Assembly (NCBI GenBank): GCA_021413675.1
Contig: JAIOQA010000233.1
Location: forward strand, 1 to 64,000
Direction of reading: 5' to 3'
DNA from: Deltaproteobacteria bacterium
Lineage (GTDB): Bacteria > Myxococcota_A > Polyangia > Haliangiales > Haliangiaceae
DNA length: 64,000 bases
A program made the position numbers and the translations under genes. Position 1 is the first letter of the stretch; the number at the start of each line of letters is the position of its first letter. This document shows positions 1 through 9,962 of this stretch, in pieces. The notes under the pieces were generated by a model, which ran no database searches, was not told the origin of the DNA, and saw nothing but the letters and a program-made list of their open reading frames with translations.

Positions 1-492
1 GCGCCGCCACCGGCGCCCGCCGTCGCGCCGCCACCCGAACCCGCGCCGCCTGCCGGTCGCGGCACCGCGGCCGAGCGCGCGGCCAGCGCGCGGGCCAACG
101 CCGATCTCCAGGCGCGCCGCGCCGCGGACCAGGCGCGCGAGGCCGCGGCGAACGCGCAGCGCACGGCGACGGCGATCGCGCGGGCGCAGGAGGACTGGCA
201 ACAGGCCGAGGCCGCCGCGCTGCGCGCCAGCGCCGCCGCAAAGACCGCGACCGAGCTCGCGATCACGCGGGCGCGCACGCTGCGCGCGCTGCTGTTCCGC
301 TCGTGGACCCCGCCGCGCGCCGAGGCCACTGGCCAGGTCAAGCGCTGGGCGGTCGACGCGCGCATCGCCGCGCTCTACGGCCGCTGCGCCGATACCCAGA
401 GCCTCGCGGCCAGCGTCGAGGGCGCAGATCGCGCGTACTACGGCGCGGTGCTCGCGCCCGATCCGCTGATCGCGTACTGCAAGGATCGCTGA
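1..492 (+). CDS. C-terminal part of an Ala-rich coiled-coil protein
   Basis: The gene enters from outside the window and stops with TGA at 490-492; 163 residues are visible. The first 20 or so are a Pro/Ala linker, followed by about 75 residues of Ala/Arg/Gln/Glu-rich sequence with heptad character, probably a coiled coil. A compact C-terminal section follows with two cysteines (in GRC and YCKDR). I do not recognise the family. The composition suggests an envelope-associated or structural protein, but the missing N-terminus would decide whether it is exported. The next gene is convergent, with its stop 13 bases away. Confidence 0.6.
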   Translation, partial: APPPAPAVAPPPEPAPPAGRGTAAERAASARANADLQARRAADQAREAAANAQRTATAIARAQEDWQQAEAAALRASAAAKTATELAITRARTLRALLFRSWTPPRAEATGQVKRWAVDARIAALYGRCADTQSLAASVEGADRAYYGAVLAPDPLIAYCKDR

Positions 493-505
493 CGCGCGAG
501 GCCGG

Positions 506-1585
506 TCACGGGGTCTCGGTCGCGGCCTCGACCACGCCCGCCGCGGCGAGCTCCGCCGCGCGGACCGCACGCCACCACGGATCCGGGCGCTCGACGTGCG
601 CCGGCTCGAACGGTCGACCGAGGAGCGGCGTGACGATGCGAGTCTCCGGAGCGGCCAGGCCGAGGAGCGTCTCCGCGGGCTGGGCCCACGGATGCAGCCC
701 GAGATCGAACGTGCCCCAGTGCACCGGCAAGAGCGTGCCGCCGCCGAGCATCGCGAACGCCCGCAGCGCATTCTCGGGCCCGAGGTGGATCTGACCCCAC
801 GCCGCGTTCCACGCGCCGATCTCGAGCATCGTCACGTCGAACGGCGCGTAGCGCGCGGCGATCGCCGCGAACTCGTCGGTGAGGCCGGTGTCGCCCGAGA
901 AGAACACGCGCCGGTTCGCGGTCTCGATCACCCACGACGACCACAGCGTGCGGTTGCGGCCGGTGATGCCGCGCCCCGAGAAGTGCTGCGCCGGGGTCGC
1001 GGTGAACGCGAGCGCGCCGCCCGGCAACGTGTGGGTCTCCCACCAGTCGAGCTCGGTGATGAGCGCGGGGTCGACGCCATACGCTTCGAGGTGTGCGCCG
1101 ACCCCGAGCGAGGTCACGATCGGCACGCGCAGCGCCGCGAGTGCGCGGACGCTCGCCTTGCAGAGGTGATCGAAGTGGTCGTGCGACAGCAGCACCGCGT
1201 CGAGCGGCGGCAGCTCCGCGATCGTCGCCGGCGGGGCGTGGAAGCGCTTCGGCCCTGCGAACGACACCGGCGACGCGCGCTCGCCGAACACCGGATCGGT
1301 CAAGACGCGCAGGCCATCGAGCTCGAGCAGCATCGTGCTGTGCCCGAGCCAGGTGATGCGCAGCCCCGACGACGACACCGGCCGCGCCCAGGTCTCGTGC
1401 GGGCGCTCGACCGGCAGCGGCGCGCGCGGCACCCGCGCCTTTCCGCCGAAGAAGAACTCGCCCATGATCGAGAGGCGACTGCCCTGGAGCTCGGCCTTCA
1501 CCTCGGACGTGTTGCGAAAGGCCCCGTCCTTGTACTGCGCGGACGCGCGCGCGCGCTCGAGGCGGAGGCCGGTGAGGGCGGACAT
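506..1585 (-). CDS. MBL-fold metal-dependent hydrolase, NAPE-PLD/UlaG-like
   Basis: This 359-residue protein belongs to the metallo-beta-lactamase superfamily of the NAPE-phospholipase D / UlaG type. After a 70-residue N-terminal extension the fold opens with ITWLGHSTMLLEL. The metal-binding motif HDHFDH lies at residues 135-140, a further His is in TPAQHFSGRG, Asp in FSGDTG, and the last His in LLPVHWGTF, so all canonical zinc ligands appear present. Family members hydrolyse phosphodiesters, lactones or N-acylphospholipids; the substrate here cannot be read. No signal peptide is evident. The length and the internal GRNRTLW motif fit the NAPE-PLD branch best. ATG at 1585 gives the full domain. 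It stands alone between two unrelated genes. Confidence 0.85.
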   Translation of the reverse strand: MSALTGLRLERARASAQYKDGAFRNTSEVKAELQGSRLSIMGEFFFGGKARVPRAPLPVERPHETWARPVSSSGLRITWLGHSTMLLELDGLRVLTDPVFGERASPVSFAGPKRFHAPPATIAELPPLDAVLLSHDHFDHLCKASVRALAALRVPIVTSLGVGAHLEAYGVDPALITELDWWETHTLPGGALAFTATPAQHFSGRGITGRNRTLWSSWVIETANRRVFFSGDTGLTDEFAAIAARYAPFDVTMLEIGAWNAAWGQIHLGPENALRAFAMLGGGTLLPVHWGTFDLGLHPWAQPAETLLGLAAPETRIVTPLLGRPFEPAHVERPDPWWRAVRAAELAAAGVVEAATETP

Positions 1586-1666
1586 TCAAGCAGCGTACGG
1601 CCGCTGGCGCGGATGTCGATGCGCGGCGTGCGGTCGGCGCGTGAAGAAGTGTGACGCGCGTCGAGC

Positions 1667-2512
1667 TCAGGACGCGGGCACGACCGCGGGCAGCGGCGCC
1701 GCCAGCGCATCGGCGTAGCGGGTCGCGAGCTCGACCCGCCCGAGGTGCGGCGCCCGGCGGGCCGCGCGATCCTCGACGGCGAACTGCGCGCCGATCGCGA
1801 ACCGATCGATCAGGTATGCCGCCAGCGCCGGCCGCGCGATCGCCGCGGTCGCGGTCACGTGGCGCACGCCGGTCACGTCGGCGGCGGCGATCGCCCAGAC
1901 CCGGCGCGCGGCGTCATCGGCCCAGACCGCGGAGCGCACCTCGTCGCGCACGACCGTCATCGGCAGGCCGCGCTGGTGGCGGTGGCGCAGCCAGTCGAGG
2001 TGGCCGATGCGACCGGTCGCCGACGGCCCGATCCACAGGCCCGCGCGCACCACGACCGTGTCCGGCCGGGCCAGCGCGATCGCCTCGGCCGCGACCCGGG
2101 ACCGCCCGTAGACGCTGATCGGCGCGGTCGGCGAGTCCTCGGCGTAGGGCCCGGCGTCGCCGCCGAAGACGTGGTCGCTCGAGCAGTGGACGAGCCGGGT
2201 CGTCGGCGGCGCATGCGCGACCAGCGCCGCGGTGCCGCGCACGTTGACGTCCCACGCGAACGCCGGCGAGCGCTCGCACATCTCGACGTCGCACACGCCG
2301 GCGCAGTTGACGACCAGCGCCGGCTGCTCGCGCGCGAACAGCTCGCGCACCGCGTCGGCATCGTCGAGATCGATCGCGCGGCTGATGCCGTCGGGCCGGT
2401 GGCGCGTGCTCGCGTTGCAGAACCCGACGACCTCGAACGGCGTCGCCGCGCGCGCCTGCCAGATCGACCAGCCGAGCATCGAGGTCGCGCCGAACAGGAA
2501 CGCGGTGGGCAC
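1667..2512 (-). CDS. RmlD-like NAD(P)-binding sugar reductase with atypical active site
   Basis: A 281-residue short-chain dehydrogenase of the extended RmlD (dTDP-4-dehydrorhamnose reductase) type. It starts with GTG at 2512, because the Rossmann strand (AFLFGATSMLG) begins right there and longer starts would run into the divergent gene. The dinucleotide motif is GATSMLG instead of GxxGxLG. The strand carrying the catalytic Ser/Thr is present (VHCSSDHVFGG), as is PYAEDSP, but the YxxxK motif reads YGRSR (Tyr135, Arg139), so the usual catalytic Lys is Arg. It may be a divergent sugar reductase or, like MAT2B, a non-catalytic relative. No sugar-nucleotide genes are adjacent. Confidence 0.75.
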   Translation of the reverse strand: MPTAFLFGATSMLGWSIWQARAATPFEVVGFCNASTRHRPDGISRAIDLDDADAVRELFAREQPALVVNCAGVCDVEMCERSPAFAWDVNVRGTAALVAHAPPTTRLVHCSSDHVFGGDAGPYAEDSPTAPISVYGRSRVAAEAIALARPDTVVVRAGLWIGPSATGRIGHLDWLRHRHQRGLPMTVVRDEVRSAVWADDAARRVWAIAAADVTGVRHVTATAAIARPALAAYLIDRFAIGAQFAVEDRAARRAPHLGRVELATRYADALAAPLPAVVPAS

Positions 2513-2520
2513 CGCGACGC

Positions 2521-2527
2521 TTATAAC
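2521..2527. promoter_or_regulatory. Possible -10 element (TTATAAC) between divergent genes
   Basis: In a 43-base gap between divergent genes, the only AT-rich stretch is TTATAAC; TATAAC matches five of six bases of a sigma-70 -10 box and lies 28 bases before the ATG at 2556. I see no convincing -35 element. It is a weak promoter call based on local composition. Confidence 0.3.
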
Positions 2528-2555
2528 AGCCGCGGGCGGTGGTAGCGTGGGCGTG

Positions 2556-3104
2556 ATGCGGGTCCTGTTGCTCGTCGGAGTCGTGACCGGGTGCGGGGCG
2601 GCGCGCCCGGCGCCCGCGCCCGGCAACGTCGTCGAGATCGTGCCGGCCGCGCCATCCACCACGCGCCCGCTCCAGCCCGGCGACAACCAGCTGCTGGTCT
2701 CGCTGCGCCACACCGCGTGCATGGGCCAGTGCCCGGTCTACAGCGTCGAGCTGTACGCGAGCGGCCTGGTCTGCTGGAACGGCGAGCGCTGCGGCATCGA
2801 CGTCCCCGAGCACGAGCTGCGCGTCCCCGCCGACGAGGTCGCGCGGGTCATCGCCGCCTTCGAGGCCGCGCGCTTCCTCGACCGCGACGCCGCCGGCCAG
2901 CTGCCGGGCGCCGCGCCCGACCCGCGGCGCGTGCGCTGCTTCGACACGCCGGGCGTGATCGTCACCTTCGCGCACGACGGCCGGAGCAACACGATCGAGG
3001 ACCGGCAGTGCGACGGCCCCAACCCGCTCGGCCCGCTCGAGCGGCTGGTCGACGACATCACGCGCTCGCACCAGCCCGACACCGCGCCCGACGGTCTGCG
3101 CTAA
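2556..3104 (+). CDS. DUF6438-type lipoprotein
   Basis: A 182-residue predicted lipoprotein. The ATG at 2556 is followed at once by a short hydrophobic segment and a lipobox-like VVTGC (Cys13), which fixes the start. The mature part begins with a Pro-rich linker and then a domain with VSLRHTACMGQCPVYSVELY, typical of DUF6438 proteins, whose conserved 'CFGxCPxYxxxI' core has no known function. Further cysteines occur in CWNGERCG and VRCFD, so disulfides are likely after export. It is divergent from the RmlD-like gene and probably monocistronic. Confidence 0.8.
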   Translation: MRVLLLVGVVTGCGAARPAPAPGNVVEIVPAAPSTTRPLQPGDNQLLVSLRHTACMGQCPVYSVELYASGLVCWNGERCGIDVPEHELRVPADEVARVIAAFEAARFLDRDAAGQLPGAAPDPRRVRCFDTPGVIVTFAHDGRSNTIEDRQCDGPNPLGPLERLVDDITRSHQPDTAPDGLR

Positions 3105-3275
3105 GTCAGGCGCGCGAACCGAGACGCGCGCGGCTCCATCATTCTGAGCGATGGCGCCCGTCGTTCTGGCGAGGCACCCGCGCACAGCTCGCCGCAAGCC
3201 CGCCGGATTGCTCGGATCGCGCGTGGCTCGATTGCTGCTCTGGCTGGCTCCGCGAACTCTCGCGCTGGAGCCTTC

Positions 3276-4127
3276 ATGCATCGCCACCCGTCACGTCTTC
3301 GCCACGTCGCCCTCGCCCTCGCCCTCTGCGGCCTCGCCGCCTGCGGCGACGACAACAGCAACCTCACCGCCGACGCGAACCCGCTCGCGCCCGACGCGAC
3401 CCCGAATCATCCGCCCAACCCCGACGGCCTCGGCCCGGCGCCGGTCGCGCTCGGCGGCGCCGCCGACGTCAGCGCACCGGCCAGCTACGCCGTGCTCGCC
3501 AAGACCGGCATCACGAACGTCACCGGCTCGGCGATCACCGGCGGCAACCTCGGGCTGAGCCCCGCGGCCGCGAGCTTCATCACCGGCTTCGCCCTCGTCG
3601 CCGATCCGACGAACGTGTTCGCGACCTCCGCGTCCGTGGTCGCGCCGGGCAAGATCTACGCGAGCAACTACGCCGCGCCGACCCCGACCACGATGACCAC
3701 CGCGATGCTCGCGATGCAGACCGCGTATACCGACGCGGCCGGCCGCACCGATCCGGACTTCCTCAACCTCGGCAGCGGCAACCTCGGCGGCAAGACGCTC
3801 GCGCCCGGGCTCTACACGTGGGGCACCGGCGTCACGATCCCGAGCGACGTGACGATCGCCGGCAGCGCCACGGACACCTGGATCTTCCAGATCTCGAATG
3901 ACCTCGATGTCAGCAGCGCGAAGCACGTGATCCTGAGCGGCGGGGCCCAGGCCAAGAACGTCGTCTGGCAGGTCGCCGGCAAGGTCACGGTCCACGCGAC
4001 CGCGCACCTCGAGGGCGTGGTCCTGTGCAAGACCGGCATCGCGCTGCAGACCGGCGCGTCGGTGAACGGCCGGCTCTTCGCCCAGACCCTGGTCGCGCTC
4101 GACGACAACGCGGTCACCACGCCGTGA
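3276..4127 (+). CDS. Ice-binding-like (DUF3494) surface lipoprotein
   Basis: A 283-residue lipoprotein with lipobox LAAC (Cys23), a Asp/Pro-rich linker, and from about residue 60 a DUF3494 domain: SYAVLAKTGITNVTGSAITG, then GNLGLSPAA, LGGKTLAPGLYTW and a C-terminal VTVHATAHLEGVVLCKTGIA. DUF3494 is the right-handed beta-solenoid seen in bacterial and fungal ice-binding proteins. Many bacterial members are simply cell-surface or adhesive proteins, so antifreeze activity should not be assumed. The ATG at 3276 precedes a clear signal peptide. It is monocistronic, with about 107 bases before the next gene. Confidence 0.85.
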   Translation: MHRHPSRLRHVALALALCGLAACGDDNSNLTADANPLAPDATPNHPPNPDGLGPAPVALGGAADVSAPASYAVLAKTGITNVTGSAITGGNLGLSPAAASFITGFALVADPTNVFATSASVVAPGKIYASNYAAPTPTTMTTAMLAMQTAYTDAAGRTDPDFLNLGSGNLGGKTLAPGLYTWGTGVTIPSDVTIAGSATDTWIFQISNDLDVSSAKHVILSGGAQAKNVVWQVAGKVTVHATAHLEGVVLCKTGIALQTGASVNGRLFAQTLVALDDNAVTTP

Positions 4128-4234
4128 CGGCTGGTCGCTGACACACGTGTCGACACGCGCGCGCACGACGCGCCCAAGCCCTCGAACTCGCTGACCTCCC
4201 GATCGGCCCACCGCTTGCTCTAGCGGCGGGTGTC

Positions 4235-5471
<1,237 letters not shown>

Positions 5472-5485
<14 letters not shown>

Positions 5486-6473
5486 GTCCCTGTTCGCCGC
5501 GATGCTCGTGCTCGCGCCCCACCTCGCGCGCGCCGACGCCCTTGCCGATCGCCTGTTCAAGTCCGGCCAGCAGGCGCTCGCCGCCGGCAAGATCGCCGAG
5601 GCCTGCGATGCCTTCGCGGCCAGCGACGCGCGCACGTCGCGGGTCGGCACGCTGCTCAACCTCGGCGATTGCCGCGAGCAGAACGGCCAGATCGCGACCG
5701 CGTGGGCGACGTTCCTGCGCGCGGCCGCGCTCGCGCAGCAGCTCCCCGGCGAGCACAAGCGCGCCGACGAGGCGCGGCGCCGCGCGAGCTACCTGCAGCC
5801 GCGCCTGTCGTTCCTCACGATCTCGGTGGCCGAGGCCTCGAACGTCGATGGCCTCACGATCACGCGCGACGGCGCGCCGATCGAGCGCGCGTACTGGAAC
5901 CAGGGCGTGCCGGTCGACGGCGGCACCTACGTGATCGAGGCCAGCGCGCCCGGCCACGACGGGTGGCGCAGCTCGGTCGTGGTCGCGCCGGAGAACGCGC
6001 GCGCGATCGTCGACGTGCCCCGCTTCAAGCCGATCGGCGAGCTGGTGCCCGCGGTGCAGCCCGCGCCGATCATCGCGACCCCGCGCGCGCCGATCGCGCG
6101 CCGCGATCCCGCGCCCGCATCCTCGCCGCCGCGCTTCACGCCGATGCGGTTCGCGGCGCTGGGCGCGGCCGGGCTCGCGCTCGGCGCTGGCGTCTTCGGC
6201 GCGCTCGAAGGCAGCGCCTCGGCGCGCAACGCCCGGGACGCCAACGCGCGCTGCCAGACGCCGTGCAGCGATCCCACCGGCCTCGCCCTCGGCGCGCGCG
6301 CGTCGCATCAGGCCACGGTCGCCAACCTCGCCTTCGTCGGCGCCGCGGCCGCCGCGGTCGGCGCCGTCACCCTCTGGATCGTCGGCCGTCCCGCGCCGAT
6401 CCGCGATCGCGTCGCGCTGGTCCCCGTCGTCGGTGCCGACCGCGCGTCTCTCACCCTCTCGCTGGAGTTCTGA
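5472..6473 (+). CDS. Exported TPR-like / PEGA-like protein with C-terminal membrane helices
   Basis: A 333-residue protein with a signal peptide (cleavage probably after ARA, residue 21), then a helical tetratricopeptide-like region (about 25-115: [20 protein letters not shown] and [19 protein letters not shown]). A beta-rich PEGA-like domain follows (about 115-200; [30 protein letters not shown]). Two hydrophobic segments near the C-terminus (around 220-240 and 275-300) suggest membrane insertion. This architecture is common beside Ser/Thr kinases in myxobacteria, but its function is unknown. The start is fixed by the AAGGAGG site and overlaps the kinase stop by 14 bases. Confidence 0.8.
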
Positions 6474-6474
6474 C

Positions 6475-6762
6475 ATGCGCACCCCCGCCCTCCTCGCCGC
6501 GCTCGCGCTCGCCGCGTGCAATCCCTCGGTCCCGCACGGCGGCGACTTCGACGCCGCACCGGCCGTCACCATCGACGCCGCCCCGGACGCGAACGTCGAC
6601 GCCGCGCCGATCGCGCCGCCCTCGACCGCGATGGAGACCGTCTCCGCCGCCGGCCACCTGACCGCCGGCGCCTACGCCTTCGACGTCCAGCTCGGCGGCG
6701 CCACCCGCGCCGCCGCCACCCGCGGCACCACCGCGCTCGACACCGCGCCCGTCCTCCACTGA
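6475..6762 (+). CDS. Small lipoprotein of the kinase operon
   Basis: A 95-residue predicted lipoprotein starting one base after the stop of the preceding gene. The signal is MRTPALLAALALAAC with lipobox Cys15. The mature part carries TIDAAPDANVDAAPIAP, the same Asp-Ala-Pro repeat style as the kinase tail, then about 40 residues without recognisable domain. The operon position suggests it partners the kinase or the secreted repeat protein downstream. Function unknown. Confidence 0.6.
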   Translation: MRTPALLAALALAACNPSVPHGGDFDAAPAVTIDAAPDANVDAAPIAPPSTAMETVSAAGHLTAGAYAFDVQLGGATRAAATRGTTALDTAPVLH

Positions 6763-6785
6763 CCGCCAACCCAGGAGCTTCCCAC

Positions 6786-8390
6786 ATGCGACACCCGATC
6801 TTGATCACCAGCCTGCTGGCGGCCGCGCTGTCCAGCCTCGCCGCGCCGGCGCACGCCGACGTCCCCACCTCGATCCCGTTCGCCGGCCGGCTCGTCCGCG
6901 CCGGCACGCCGGTCAACGGCACCGCGACGGTCGCGTTTCGCCTGTTCACGCAGCAGAGCAACGGCACCGCGATCTGGGAGGAGACCCAGTCCCTCGGCGT
7001 CGATCAGGGCCTGGTCTACGCCCGCCTCGGCGCGATCGAGCCGATCGATCCGGGGTTGCTCGACGGCGCGCTGTTCCTCGAGGTCGAGGTCATGGACGGC
7101 AGCAACGCGGGCCCGTTCACGCCGCGCCTGCCGATCGAGAGCGTGCCGTTCGCGATCCACGCCCGCACCGCCGACACCCTCGGCGACCTGACGCCCGACA
7201 AGGTCCAGACCCGCGTCGACCACGAGTGTCCCGCGGGCTCGTCGATCCGCGCGATCGCCGCCGATGGCAGCGTCACCTGCGAAGCCGACGACGACACGCC
7301 CGCGCCGACCTACAGCGGCAGCGGGCCCATCACGGTCGCTGGCACGTCGATCGGTCTCGCGAACAGCGGCTGCGCCGCCGGCGATGTCTGGAAGTGGAAC
7401 GGCAGCGCCTGGTCCTGCGACCCCGACAGCAACACCGCCTACACCGCGGGCTCCGGCATCGCGATCAACAACGGCGCCATCGGCCTCAGCGCCAGCGGCT
7501 GCGCGTCGGGCGACGTCTGGAAGTGGAACGGCGCGACCTGGGCATGCGCCCCCGACACCAGCGCGACCTATGCCGGCGCGTCACCGATCACCGTCACCGG
7601 CAACACCATCGGGCTCAGCGCGAGCGGCTGCGCCGCCGGCGATGTCTGGAAGTGGACCGGCACGACCTGGAGCTGCGCGCCCGACACCAGCACGACCTAC
7701 AGCGGATCGGCGCCGATCAGCGTCAACGGCACCACCGTGTCGCTCACGCCCTGCCCGGCCAACCAGATCTACAAGATGAACGCCGCGGGCACCGGGTTCG
7801 CGTGTGCGCCCGACGCCAGCACCTCGTACACCGCCGGCACCGGCATCGACGTCACCGGCGGAGCGATCGGCCTCAGCACCGCGGGCTGCGCCGCCGGGTA
7901 CGTGTGGAAGTACAACGGCACGGCGTTCGCGTGCGTGCCCGACGGCAGCCCCGGTCTCGCGACCTTCTACGGTGGCTCGGGCGGCCTCCGCCCCAACGGC
8001 CAGAACCAGGTCGCGCACGTCACGGTCAACGCCCCGACCAACGGCAACCTGCTCGCGACGCTCACCTACGGCCTCGCGGTCAAGACCAACGCGGTCGCGT
8101 GCAACGTGCCCCTCAAGCTCAGCCTCACCTCGGGTGACATCGCCACCGGCAACGGCTTCCAGCAGTACTTCTGGCCCAACACGATGCAGACGATGGACTC
8201 GGGCACCGGCTACGGCACGTGGCCGTCGAGCATCACCGCGGCGTTCCCGGTGACCGCCGGGTCGCGCACCGTCTTCTTCAACAGCGGCCAGATCGGCGCC
8301 CCCAACTGCGCCGACTTTCTGTGGACCAACGTCACGCTCACCGTGATGTTCGTGCCCAACTCGATCGGCACCAGCGTCGGCGCGCCGTGA
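6786..8390 (+). CDS. Secreted protein with five tandem Cys-containing repeats
   Basis: A 534-residue exported protein; an AGGAG site precedes the ATG at 6786 and a signal peptide ends near ANA-like AHA (residue 24). Residues 25-150 form a domain (IPFAGRLVRAGTPVNGTATV ... LPIESVPFAIHARTA) that resembles the N-terminal part of tail-fibre-like or adhesin-like surface proteins. Residues about 176-389 are five imperfect repeats of some 43 residues, each built as Y-(S/T)(G/A)-G/A-x-PI-x-V-x-G-x-x-I-x-L, then C-x(2)-G-D/Y-VWKW/YNG and a second Cys before APD. The last 145 residues are a separate beta-rich domain. It may be an adhesin or fibre. It is the last gene of the kinase-led operon. Confidence 0.75.
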   Translation: MRHPILITSLLAAALSSLAAPAHADVPTSIPFAGRLVRAGTPVNGTATVAFRLFTQQSNGTAIWEETQSLGVDQGLVYARLGAIEPIDPGLLDGALFLEVEVMDGSNAGPFTPRLPIESVPFAIHARTADTLGDLTPDKVQTRVDHECPAGSSIRAIAADGSVTCEADDDTPAPTYSGSGPITVAGTSIGLANSGCAAGDVWKWNGSAWSCDPDSNTAYTAGSGIAINNGAIGLSASGCASGDVWKWNGATWACAPDTSATYAGASPITVTGNTIGLSASGCAAGDVWKWTGTTWSCAPDTSTTYSGSAPISVNGTTVSLTPCPANQIYKMNAAGTGFACAPDASTSYTAGTGIDVTGGAIGLSTAGCAAGYVWKYNGTAFACVPDGSPGLATFYGGSGGLRPNGQNQVAHVTVNAPTNGNLLATLTYGLAVKTNAVACNVPLKLSLTSGDIATGNGFQQYFWPNTMQTMDSGTGYGTWPSSITAAFPVTAGSRTVFFNSGQIGAPNCADFLWTNVTLTVMFVPNSIGTSVGAP

Positions 8391-8408
8391 GCGCCCCGAC
8401 TCCGACGG

Positions 8409-9065
8409 TCACGGCATCCGCGGGCTCGCGCGGGGCGTGACGACCTTCGGGGCGGTGCCGTTGGCCGACGCGTGCACGTGGTGCGCGAGCGCGTCGCGCA
8501 GCGACCGGAACGTGCCGATGCCGCGCAGCTCGACCCCCATGTGGACGATCGTCTGCGCGATGTTGGGGCTGATGCCGGCGAGCACGCACTCCGCGCCGAG
8601 CAGCCCCACCGCCCGCGCCATGCGGATGAAGTGATCGGTGGTGCGCGAGTCCATCACCTCGATGCCGGTCACGTCGATGATGACGTAGCTGCACTTCTTC
8701 TCGGTGACCGCGCGCAAGAGCGACTCGGTCATCTCCGCGCTGCGCACCGTGTCCATGAGCCCGACGATCGGCAGGCACAGGACGCCGGCCCAGACCTCGA
8801 TCACCGGCGTCGACAGCTCGCGGATGGCGCTGCGCTGCTGCTCGATCGTCTCGAGCTTGGCCTCGAGCTCGCGCTGGGTCGCCGCCAGCCGCTCCTGGTT
8901 CGACACCAGCGTCGACACCATCTCGTTGATGCCGTCGTACAGCACCGCGAACGGATCCTCGTCGTCGAGGGTCGTCGGCATCCGCTCTTCGAGCGCGCCG
9001 GCCGCGATCGACGACAGCGTCATCAGCACGTCGGCGATTCGCTCACGCACCATGTTCTCGTCCAT
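8409..9065 (-). CDS. rsbR: RsbR-type stressosome protein (paralogue 1)
   Basis: A 218-residue RsbR-like protein. The N-terminal helical region (1-85) is short and has no globin-type sensor; it ends in a coiled coil (TQRELEAKLETIEQQ) and the linker motif RELSTPVIEVW. A STAS domain follows (90-195). Its DVTGIEVMDSRT loop (Ser140, Thr142) and SPNIAQT (Thr172) fall where RsbR proteins carry their two phosphorylated threonines. GGAGG precedes the ATG at 9065. It is the last gene of the eleven-gene operon. By family it should form the mixed RsbR/RsbS stressosome scaffold and release RsbT on stress. Confidence 0.88.
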   Translation of the reverse strand: MDENMVRERIADVLMTLSSIAAGALEERMPTTLDDEDPFAVLYDGINEMVSTLVSNQERLAATQRELEAKLETIEQQRSAIRELSTPVIEVWAGVLCLPIVGLMDTVRSAEMTESLLRAVTEKKCSYVIIDVTGIEVMDSRTTDHFIRMARAVGLLGAECVLAGISPNIAQTIVHMGVELRGIGTFRSLRDALAHHVHASANGTAPKVVTPRASPRMP

Positions 9066-9082
9066 TGGTCGCCTCCGGTGGT

Positions 9083-9505
9083 TCAGGTGGAATGTTCGAA
9101 GCCCGCGATCTCGTCGAGCGGGTCGTCGATGCCGTCGGGCGGCGGCTGGACGCCGAACGCCAGCAGCGCCTGTTCGAGGGTGAGCGCGGTGCGCACGCCG
9201 CGCAGCTCGAGCCCCATGCTCTGGATCGTGATCGCGGTGTCGGCGTTGATGCCGCAGACGATCGTCCGCGTGCCCATCAAGGCGGTCGCCTGCGCCAGCC
9301 CGGTCAGCACCGCGCACATGTGGCTGTCCATCATCCACAGGCCGGTCACGTCGAGGATCAGCCCGGAGCTCCCGGCCGCGTGGATCTCCGCCAGCACGTC
9401 GTGACGCAGCTGCTCGGCGTGCGTGTCGGTGAGCTCGCCCTGCACGGGGACGAGCAAGAGCGACCACAGTCGGATGATCGGGATTCGAGCGGTGCCTTGG
9501 ATCAT
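9083..9505 (-). CDS. rsbS: RsbS-type STAS stressosome scaffold protein
   Basis: A 140-residue single STAS-domain protein that starts at the ATG at 9505, where the fold begins (RIPIIRLWSLLLVPVQGEL). LDVTGLWMMDSHM places Ser61 where RsbS has its regulatory phosphoserine. GINADTAITIQSMG matches the second STAS loop, but the Thr/Ser pattern differs from RsbR. In the family RsbS holds RsbT in the stressosome until it is phosphorylated. It lies ten bases after rsbT and 17 bases before the last RsbR. A C-terminal acidic tail of about 20 residues is additional. Confidence 0.85.
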   Translation of the reverse strand: MIQGTARIPIIRLWSLLLVPVQGELTDTHAEQLRHDVLAEIHAAGSSGLILDVTGLWMMDSHMCAVLTGLAQATALMGTRTIVCGINADTAITIQSMGLELRGVRTALTLEQALLAFGVQPPPDGIDDPLDEIAGFEHST

Positions 9506-9515
9506 GGATGCTCCG

Positions 9516-9962
9516 TCAGACACGGACGACGCGTCGGGTGTGGAGATAGCGGATCGCGCGGAAGAACTTCTTGCCCGGGCCGGGGTGGTACTCGAACGAG
9601 TCGGAGAGCCGGATGACCGCGCCCAGCCCGGCGCCGATGCCGCCGCGGCCCAGCCACTGATCGGCGTCGATCGGCCCGCGGTCACCGTAGCCATCGCGCA
9701 CCGCGAGCTCGATGTCGGCGATCGGCGGGCCCTCGTCCTCGGCGACCACCTCGACCCCCATCGGCACCGGCGGGGTGGTCCGGCTGACCACGATCTCGCC
9801 GCGCACGCCGTACTTGAGGATGTTGGTGCCGAGCTCGGACACGACGATCGCGATCTCGAGGCTCGGCGCCGGCGCGAACCCGACGGCGACGGCGAGCTGT
9901 CGGGCCCGTCGTCGCGCCGTGAACACGTCGAGCGCCTCGCGGATCAGCGTCCGCTCGGTCAT
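9516..9962 (-). CDS. rsbT: RsbT-type switch kinase
   Basis: A 148-residue GHKL/HATPase protein of the RsbT type. The N box is VSELGTNILKYG, followed by DEGPPIADIELAVRDGY and GRGGIGAGLGAVIRLSD, the pattern characteristic of RsbT. It would phosphorylate RsbS and RsbR and, once freed, activate a downstream partner such as an RsbU-type phosphatase. No RsbU is present in the window, so its target is open. Its ATG overlaps the preceding rsbR stop in an ATGA junction, so the two are translationally coupled. Confidence 0.88.
   Translation of the reverse strand: MTERTLIREALDVFTARRRARQLAVAVGFAPAPSLEIAIVVSELGTNILKYGVRGEIVVSRTTPPVPMGVEVVAEDEGPPIADIELAVRDGYGDRGPIDADQWLGRGGIGAGLGAVIRLSDSFEYHPGPGKKFFRAIRYLHTRRVVRV

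Noticed and set aside
4135-4170. ACACGTGT palindrome after the ice-binding gene as terminator
   Set aside because: The arms are short and no T-run follows.
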